Source: Cytophagales bacterium
Lineage (GTDB): Bacteria > Bacteroidota > Bacteroidia > Cytophagales > Cyclobacteriaceae
DNA length: 19,897 nucleotides
Direction: 5' to 3'
Assembly: GCA_003454975.1 (NCBI GenBank)
Contig: DMST01000209.1
Location: 31,400-51,296 of the forward strand
In this document: positions 14,528 through 19,897 of the stretch, piece after piece
Layout of the letters: each line of letters opens with the position of its first letter
Position numbering within the stretch: the stretch's first letter is position 1
The notes under the pieces: generated by a model
Database searches by the model: none
Told to the model about the DNA's origin: nothing
What the model saw: only the letters and a program-made list of their open reading frames with translations
Position numbers and translations under genes: made by a program

Positions 14528-17398
14528 TTATCGGGCCAATTCTTCTCTCAAAAACTTTGCCGTATATCCTTTTTTGCTCTTGGCAACTTTCTCGGGAGTA
14601 CCTGAAAGGAGAATCTGACCACCACCATGACCACCTTCCGGACCTAAGTCGATAATATGATCGGCTACTTTAATAACGTCGAGATTGTGTTCTATTATAA
14701 GAACGGTATTACCCCGATCTACTAATTTATTGAGTACATCGAGTAAGTGCTGGATATCTTGAAAGTGGAGACCCGTAGTAGGCTCATCCAAAATGTATAA
14801 CGTTTTGCCGGTATCACGCTTGCTGAGTTCGGTAGCTAGTTTTACTCGCTGGGCTTCGCCGCCCGAAAGTGTAGTGGCATGCTGACCAAGGGAGATGTAA
14901 CCCAGGCCTACATCATTAAGAGTCTGGATTTTTCTTAAAATCTTTGGCTGGTTTTCAAAGAAACCTACGGCCTGCTCTACCGTCATATCTAGTACATCGG
15001 CAATAGACTTACCCTTGAACCGGACCTCTAGCGTCTCGCGGTTATACCGTTTGCCTTTGCAGGTTTCGCAGGGGACGTATACGTCGGGCAGAAAATCCAT
15101 CTCGATTAGCTTCATGCCGGCACCCTCACAGGTTTCGCACCTGCCACCCTTCACGTTGAAGCTGAACCGGCCCGGTTTGTAGCCCCGAATTTTGGCTTCG
15201 GGCAGATCTTTAAAAAGCGTACGGATATCCGAAAACACACCGGTATAGGTTGCCGGATTGGACCTAGGGGTTCTGCCGATTGGTGATTGGTCTACCTCAA
15301 TAACTTTATCGATGTGCTCCAGACCTTCAATTTTCTTGAAGGCTAGGGGTTCGCGGCGTGAACGATAAAAGTGCTGATTGAGGATAGGAAACAGGGTAGA
15401 GTGGATAAGGGAGGATTTGCCACTACCCGATACGCCAGTGATGCAAATCATTTTGCCGAGAGGTAAATCCAGCGTCACATTTTTCAGGTTGTGACCCGTA
15501 GCCCCAGTTAAGACAATACTCTTACCCAAGCCTTCTCTTCGTTCCTTAGGCACTTCAATGCGCAGTTCATTCCGCAAGTACCGGGCAGTAGTGCTGTTTT
15601 GTGCCAGCACCTCTTTCGGTTTTCCTGCAGAGACAATTTGCCCACCGTGTCTTCCTGCCCCAGGACCTATGTCCACCAAATAATCGGCTTCCATCATCAT
15701 ATCCCGGTCATGTTCCACCACCAAGACGGTGTTCCCAAGATCGCGAAGGTCTTTGAGGGCCTTGATCAACTTCACATTGTCCCGTTGGTGCAATCCGATA
15801 CTGGGCTCGTCCAATATGTACAGTACGCCCACCAATTGGGTACCGATTTGGGTAGCCAACCGGATGCGCTGGGCCTCTCCGCCGGAGAGGGTACGTAAAG
15901 GGCGATTTAAATGGAGGTAGTCCAAACCTACATCCAGCAAAAAGCCTACCCGCTTGCGGATTTCTTTGAGCACCTCACCGGCAATTCTAGCCTGGCGGGA
16001 GCTCAATCGATCCTCTACTCCTACCAGCCAGTCGCCCAAGCTCTGGATATCCATCTCAGCTAGTTGGGCAATGTTTTTATCGTCGATACGGAAGTGGAGA
16101 GATTCCTTTTTCAACCGAGCCCCTTGGCAAGTAGGGCAGGTCTTACTGATGGTGAAGTCCTTCAGCCACTTTTGCATTTTCTCGGTCCCTGAATCCCGTT
16201 GCTTCTCCAGAAATTTTACGATTCCCTCAAACTTAGTTTGCCAATCAGTGCCAGGATACTTCTTGGAGGTCACCTCTACCGGCACGCTATCCCCGTAAAG
16301 CAAGGTTTCAATGGCCTCCTCCGGGAGTTTTTCGATGGGGGTAGTCAGATTAGCCTTGTGCCGCTTGAGGATGGCTTCAATCTTCTTAAAGATCCAGATA
16401 TCCCGGTATTCTCCCAGGGGAGCGATGCCCCCTCGGCTAATACTGAGGGTAGGATCGGGGATCACGGTGTCGCGGGTAATCTCTTCAATAGTGCCCAGGC
16501 CATTGCAGGTTGGGCAGGCCCCGTAGGGGGAGTTGAAAGAGAAGGAATTAGGTGCTGGTTCATCGTAGCTAAGCCCCGTGGTAGGATCCATCAGGAATTT
16601 GGAGAAGTGTGCCACTTCATCCACACCGTGTTCCTGCACCATGATCACTCCTTTGCCCTGATTTAGAGCTTGGTTGACAGATTGTGCCAAGCGGAAGCGT
16701 TCTTTTTCGGCTACCTGCAACCGATCCACTACAATTTCAATATCGTGCGTCTTGTAACGGTCCACTTGCATTTTGGGCACCAAGTCCTGGTACTCCCCGT
16801 CTACGCGTACCTTGTTGAAACCCAACTTGCGGATCTGTTGGAACAACTCACGGTAGTGCCCTTTCCGACCCTTTACTACGGGTGCAAGGACTACCAGCTT
16901 CTTACCATCGTACTGCTCTAGGAGGTGGTTTATAATTTGATCCTCTGACTGACGGACCATCCGCTCACCCGATAGATAAGAAAAAGCCTCTCCGGCACGA
17001 GCAAAGAGCAGCCGCAAGAAATCATACACCTCCGTGACGGTACCCACGGTGGAACGCGGATTGCGAGAGGTAGTTTTCTGCTCGATACTGATTACCGGGC
17101 TCAGGCCCTTGATCTTATCTACATCAGGCCGTTCTAAATCACCGATGAAGCTTCGGGCGTAAGCAGAAAAACTCTCCATGTACCGCCGCTGGCCTTCTGC
17201 ATACAGGGTATCGAAAGCCAATGACGACTTACCACTACCGCTAATGCCAGTAATTACTACCAGCTGACGACGCGGCAGGGTAACGTCAATATTTTTAAGA
17301 TTGTGTTCACGGGCACCGTAGACTTCAATAAAGTCATGTCCCGTTTCATCAAATTCAATATCAGAAGAGGCGGTGGCTACCGCGGTGTCATCTTGCAT
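14528..17398 (-). CDS. uvrA: Excinuclease ABC subunit A
   Basis: 956 residues from the ATG at 17398; a GTG two codons upstream (17404) is the alternative. UvrA dimerises, scans DNA for bulky damage and loads UvrB in nucleotide excision repair. Numbering from the GTG: Walker A 1 GISGSGKSS (53-61), CPTC (297-300), CPTCQGARL (423-431), signature 1 LSGGEAQR (506-513), Walker B 1 LYILDEPSIGLH (528-539), Walker A 2 GVSGSGKSS (657-665), zinc module CETC-X19-CETC (756-782), signature 2 LSGGEAQR (846-853), Walker B 2 LYILDEPTTGLH (869-880). Everything needed for both ATPases and the C-terminal zinc finger is present. The N-terminal zinc module lacks its first CxxC pair: the place is filled by FLMDPTTGLSY, while the second pair (297/300) remains. 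Length is normal for the family. It follows the transglycosylase gene by about 55 bases and has a candidate promoter of its own. Confidence 0.98.
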   Translation of the reverse strand: MQDDTAVATASSDIEFDETGHDFIEVYGAREHNLKNIDVTLPRRQLVVITGISGSGKSSLAFDTLYAEGQRRYMESFSAYARSFIGDLERPDVDKIKGLSPVISIEQKTTSRNPRSTVGTVTEVYDFLRLLFARAGEAFSYLSGERMVRQSEDQIINHLLEQYDGKKLVVLAPVVKGRKGHYRELFQQIRKLGFNKVRVDGEYQDLVPKMQVDRYKTHDIEIVVDRLQVAEKERFRLAQSVNQALNQGKGVIMVQEHGVDEVAHFSKFLMDPTTGLSYDEPAPNSFSFNSPYGACPTCNGLGTIEEITRDTVIPDPTLSISRGGIAPLGEYRDIWIFKKIEAILKRHKANLTTPIEKLPEEAIETLLYGDSVPVEVTSKKYPGTDWQTKFEGIVKFLEKQRDSGTEKMQKWLKDFTISKTCPTCQGARLKKESLHFRIDDKNIAQLAEMDIQSLGDWLVGVEDRLSSRQARIAGEVLKEIRKRVGFLLDVGLDYLHLNRPLRTLSGGEAQRIRLATQIGTQLVGVLYILDEPSIGLHQRDNVKLIKALKDLRDLGNTVLVVEHDRDMMMEADYLVDIGPGAGRHGGQIVSAGKPKEVLAQNSTTARYLRNELRIEVPKERREGLGKSIVLTGATGHNLKNVTLDLPLGKMICITGVSGSGKSSLIHSTLFPILNQHFYRSRREPLAFKKIEGLEHIDKVIEVDQSPIGRTPRSNPATYTGVFSDIRTLFKDLPEAKIRGYKPGRFSFNVKGGRCETCEGAGMKLIEMDFLPDVYVPCETCKGKRYNRETLEVRFKGKSIADVLDMTVEQAVGFFENQPKILRKIQTLNDVGLGYISLGQHATTLSGGEAQRVKLATELSKRDTGKTLYILDEPTTGLHFQDIQHLLDVLNKLVDRGNTVLIIEHNLDVIKVADHIIDLGPEGGHGGGQILLSGTPEKVAKSKKGYTAKFLREELAR

Positions 17399-17420
17399 GA
17401 GCACTCAATTAATCGGGGGG

Positions 17421-17447
17421 CAAAATTACCGAAAAACTAACCCCCAA
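17421..17447 (-). promoter_or_regulatory. Candidate Bacteroidota promoter of uvrA
   Basis: On the minus strand TAATTTTG (complement of 17421-17428) exactly matches the -7 consensus TAnnTTTG. A TTG (complement of 17445-17447) lies 16 bases further upstream, somewhat closer than the usual 19-21. Transcription would begin roughly 10-20 bases before the ATG at 17398, which gives a very short leader and makes the GTG at 17404 the less likely start. Confidence 0.45.
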
Positions 17448-17453
17448 TCAGGT

Positions 17454-18455
17454 TCAGTCCGAAGATAAACTGTCCGTAGCGACGATTGGTTCGTGGGCAT
17501 AGGCAGGAAGTGCAATCACCCAAGGTTTTCCGTCGCGGCGGGCCTTTACGTCCTTCTGCCGAAGCCACGGATTATGTCTCTTGAGCGTCTTGTAGGTAAC
17601 ACCCCGGGCTTGTGCCCAACCCACGAGATCCTTCACGTCTTCAGATATATCCATGGTGATGGTTTCCTCTGGGTAGTATAGCTGTTCAGGCTCTATGAAG
17701 AACCCGTAGGTTTCTGGGTTTTCCATAATCAACTTGATGGCTAACAGCCGAAGCATGTATCGCTTGGTTTCTTCGTTGAGAAGCAAATCATAATAACTGT
17801 CAACCTGCTGCTCATCTAGTCGCTTGTCTAGCCCGTACTGCCCAATGTTGTAGGAGGCAGCTGCGTTGGTCCAAGAACCAAAACGGTTATGGGCCTGCAA
17901 CAAGTATTGGCATGCTGCCTCGGTAGATTTCAGTGGATGGTAACGTTCGTCTACCTCCCGAGTCACTACCAAGCCTCGCTCTTTGGCCGTAGCCTTCACA
18001 ATTTGCCAAAACCCTACCGCTTTGGCGGGGCTCACTTTATTTTGAAGATCGCTCTCAATAACGGCGAGATACTTAAAGTCATCAGGCACGCCGTTCTGGG
18101 CCAGGATAGGGGCGATCTGGGGCAGCCAGCGGTTAGCTCGCTTGATGAGAAAAATGGTATTGGAATGAAAGAAGGTATTTACGTGAAGCTCTCGGTCTAA
18201 CCGTTCTCGCACATCGGGATCTTCTAAGGGCACCCGCTCACCGGCAAAGTAAAGCGTATCTGGCAGAGGAAGTGCCCGAATAGTTTGGCCAGAAACGGCC
18301 TCCGGCAATCCGGCTTGTTCTGCTACCTCCCAGGGATAGGGTTCGGAGGGACCCGCAACGGAAGTATTAGGATTGGGCCGGAACCACAATATAAGAACGG
18401 CAATGGCCAACACCCCCCACAGGATGGGGGGCAAGTAGGTACGTAAATTCTTCAA
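17454..18455 (-). CDS. Membrane-anchored lytic transglycosylase (MltD-like, GH23 type)
   Basis: 333 residues. One N-terminal membrane segment (about 9-25) without a lipobox anchors it in the inner membrane with the rest in the periplasm. The goose-lysozyme-like SLT domain covers about 105-245: catalytic Glu134 in YLAVIESDL, then SPAKAVGFWQI (142-152), LKSTEAACQYLL (175-186) and AAASYNIGQYGLD (198-210). Together these match the MltD type of soluble/membrane transglycosylases, which cleave the MurNAc-GlcNAc bond of peptidoglycan and leave a 1,6-anhydro end. Residues about 270-318 (VKDLVGWAQARGVTYKTLKR ... WVIALP) resemble a degenerate LysM-like module, which could bind glycan. It lies only 3 bases after the LOG gene, so they are very likely co-transcribed; the product may help wall remodelling or growth. 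Confidence 0.88.
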   Translation of the reverse strand: MKNLRTYLPPILWGVLAIAVLILWFRPNPNTSVAGPSEPYPWEVAEQAGLPEAVSGQTIRALPLPDTLYFAGERVPLEDPDVRERLDRELHVNTFFHSNTIFLIKRANRWLPQIAPILAQNGVPDDFKYLAVIESDLQNKVSPAKAVGFWQIVKATAKERGLVVTREVDERYHPLKSTEAACQYLLQAHNRFGSWTNAAASYNIGQYGLDKRLDEQQVDSYYDLLLNEETKRYMLRLLAIKLIMENPETYGFFIEPEQLYYPEETITMDISEDVKDLVGWAQARGVTYKTLKRHNPWLRQKDVKARRDGKPWVIALPAYAHEPIVATDSLSSD

Positions 18456-18458
18456 AGG

Positions 18459-19205
18459 TTAGAAATTCGGTGACAGTAGATATCTTGAATAAAAATCGTC
18501 AATTATCTCCACAGCTTCATCACAAGAATCCACAATATGTACCAAATCCAAATCTTTGGCACTGATGTTCCCTTCCTGATCCAGTAGGATGTTTTTCACC
18601 CAGTCCCACAGACCATCCCAAAAGCTTTTGCCTACCAGCACGATAGGGAACTTACCGATTTTCTTGGTTTGGATCAGGGTGAGGGCTTCAAATAGTTCAT
18701 CCAAAGTACCAAAGCCCCCGGGCATGACTACGAAGCCTTGTGAGTACTTAGTAAACATAACCTTGCGAACAAAAAAGTAATCGAAGGTGATGAGCTTATC
18801 TGGGTCGATATAGATGTTACTGGATTGCTCGAAAGGGAGAATGATGTTGATTCCCACTGACTTCCCTTCCGCCTCTTTAGCCCCCTTATTACCGGCCTCC
18901 ATTATGCCGGGTCCACCGCCAGTGATGACTCCATAGCCATGCTCCACAATGGTGCGGCCAATCTTCACGGCCAATTCATAATATGGATGCCCTGGTTGGG
19001 TACGCGCTGAACCAAAAATAGTGACACAAGGGCCAATCTTTGCTAGTTTTTCGTAGCCCTCTACAAACTCAGACATTACTTTAAAAATGGACCAGGAGTC
19101 CGCACTTTTGATTTCTGCCCAGTCTCTCGATTTAAATGCATTGCGCACTCGGGTCAATGAACGTTCATCCAGCTCATCGCCCTTATTCTCTACGTTATCT
19201 GCCAT
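18459..19205 (-). CDS. LOG-family protein (TIGR00730, nucleotide-monophosphate phosphoribohydrolase-like)
   Basis: 248 residues, cytoplasmic. The Rossmann-type LOG/lysine-decarboxylase-like family is identified by VTIFGSARTQPGHPYY (61-76), GVITGGGPGIMEAGNKGA (92-109), FVRKVMF (145-151) and the catalytic motif MPGGFGTLDE (161-170), with Glu170 the expected active-site acid. Known members hydrolyse nucleoside 5'-monophosphates to free base and ribose 5-phosphate; plant and some bacterial members make active cytokinins. The old label lysine decarboxylase is misleading. The N-terminal 40 residues are charged and likely disordered. It sits 16 bases after the TIGR01777 gene and 3 bases before the transglycosylase, so it belongs to the same transcript. 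The natural substrate cannot be told from sequence. Confidence 0.9.
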   Translation of the reverse strand: MADNVENKGDELDERSLTRVRNAFKSRDWAEIKSADSWSIFKVMSEFVEGYEKLAKIGPCVTIFGSARTQPGHPYYELAVKIGRTIVEHGYGVITGGGPGIMEAGNKGAKEAEGKSVGINIILPFEQSSNIYIDPDKLITFDYFFVRKVMFTKYSQGFVVMPGGFGTLDELFEALTLIQTKKIGKFPIVLVGKSFWDGLWDWVKNILLDQEGNISAKDLDLVHIVDSCDEAVEIIDDFYSRYLLSPNF

Positions 19206-19221
19206 AGTACTAAAATGTAGG

Positions 19222-19897
19222 TTACCCGAGCAGGTCTTGTAATGCCTCGCTCAGGTCAGAAAAATGATAGGCAAAGCCCGACTCTTGTACGGTTTTACAA
19301 GAGACACGGTTGCCGCCTAGCAAGATACCCGCCATTTCTCCAAAAGCCAATCGAAGTGCAAAACCAGGAACGTTGGGTGCCCAAAGGGGTTTTTTAAGCC
19401 GTTTGGCCACGGCTTTGGTGATTTCTCGGTTGGTAGCCGGGTTAGGTGCTACCGCATTGTAGGATCCCTTAACAGATTCTTCCTCCAAGGCCCAGATAAA
19501 TTGCCGACATACGTCCTGAATGTGCACCCAGCTCATGTATTGGTTTCCATTGCCGATGGGCGAACCGAAACCTAACTTGATGGGCTGCGCCAACTTAGGC
19601 AATGCGCCTCCTTCTGCGGCCAGCACAATACCAATCCGAATTTTGGCTACCCGCATACCCAAGCCTTCAAACTGGTCCGCGGCTTTCTCCCAGGCAATCA
19701 CCACTTCGCTCAAAAAATCATCGGCGGGTGGTGTGGTTTCATCTCCCCATTCAGCACCTGTATCCATTCCGTAATAGCCGATGGCTGAGGCACTGATGAA
19801 AACGGGAGGTTTTCCTTCCAACTCGGCTACTGAATCATATAAGAGTTGGGCGGTTTGAGTCCGGCTCTCCAGCACCAATTTTTTTCTGGCCGCTGTC
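19222..19897 (-). CDS. TIGR01777-family SDR epimerase-like protein (5' end off window)
   Basis: 224 residues are visible plus the stop at 19222-19224; the frame stays open to the right edge with TAARKKLVLESRTQ, so the N-terminal NAD(P)-binding glycine motif lies outside. Recognisable blocks: FISASAIGYYG (the region that carries the active-site Ser and Tyr in SDR proteins), a DETTPPADDFLSEVVIAWE stretch, RIGIVLAAEGGALPKL, NQYMSWVHIQDVCR and GSYNAVAPNPATNREI. The C-terminal DUF1731 tail is WAPNVPGFALRLAFGEMAGILLGG followed by VSCKTVQESGFAYHFSDL. The family is an extended SDR group long mislabelled as a cell-division inhibitor; its reaction is not established. It is the first visible gene of the unit that continues with the LOG and transglycosylase genes. 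A TTG at 19878 is not a start but an internal codon. Confidence 0.9.
   Translation of the reverse strand, partial: TAARKKLVLESRTQTAQLLYDSVAELEGKPPVFISASAIGYYGMDTGAEWGDETTPPADDFLSEVVIAWEKAADQFEGLGMRVAKIRIGIVLAAEGGALPKLAQPIKLGFGSPIGNGNQYMSWVHIQDVCRQFIWALEEESVKGSYNAVAPNPATNREITKAVAKRLKKPLWAPNVPGFALRLAFGEMAGILLGGNRVSCKTVQESGFAYHFSDLSEALQDLLG

Noticed and set aside
19878..19897. TTG at 19878 as the start of the TIGR01777 gene.
   Set aside because: The frame continues upstream to the edge with family-like sequence (TAARKK), and the NAD-binding motif must lie further upstream.

Overview
The window reads as a chromosomal core segment from a member of the Bacteroidota, most likely Cytophagia- or Saprospiria-like. 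The grounds are: two exact matches to the Bacteroidota -7 promoter element (TAnnTTTG), upstream of fumC and uvrA; little use of Shine-Dalgarno sequences; SPOR, von Willebrand A and M1-peptidase proteins of the type common in that phylum; and a GC content that looks to be in the high forties. No genus is claimed. Fifteen protein genes are supported, 13 on the minus strand and 2 on the plus strand. I found no tRNA, rRNA, insertion sequence, phage gene, CRISPR array or recognisable defence system.

Layout. Positions 1-2268: a secreted M1 zinc metallopeptidase whose C-terminus lies off the left edge. 2438-3583: a lipoprotein with a von Willebrand A domain. 3716-4363: a periplasmic coiled-coil/SPOR protein. 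4430-5833: class II fumarase. 6089-7854: a tight three-gene unit transcribed as SRPBCC protein, OxyR, cupin. 7929-8837 (plus strand): a DUF72 protein whose stop codon overlaps that of a convergent soluble PAS histidine kinase (8834-10633). A 353-bp AT-rich divergent spacer then leads to a large membrane sensor (10987-13488, plus strand) with HAMP, GAF and two PAS domains but no output domain. 13564-14439: an orphan family-3 solute-binding protein. 14528-17398: uvrA. 17454-19897: lytic transglycosylase, LOG-family protein and a TIGR01777 sugar-epimerase-like protein (5' part off the right edge), packed like an operon.

How the genes may work together. The OxyR-type regulator keeps both redox cysteines at exactly the E. 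coli positions (C199, C208), so the 6089-7854 unit is probably peroxide-responsive or autoregulated, and the SRPBCC and cupin proteins are candidate new members of that response. The divergent kinase/sensor pair is the least explained part: a kinase with no membrane anchor faces a membrane sensor with no kinase, and no response regulator is present. Three hairpins with U-tracts terminate minus-strand genes; two of them share an identically placed U.G wobble that is a C.A mismatch on the other strand, which shows their orientation.

Most of the window is ordinary housekeeping sequence. I did not find a convincing new multi-gene system; the best leads are the OxyR unit, the split sensor/kinase pair and the altered zinc module of UvrA.
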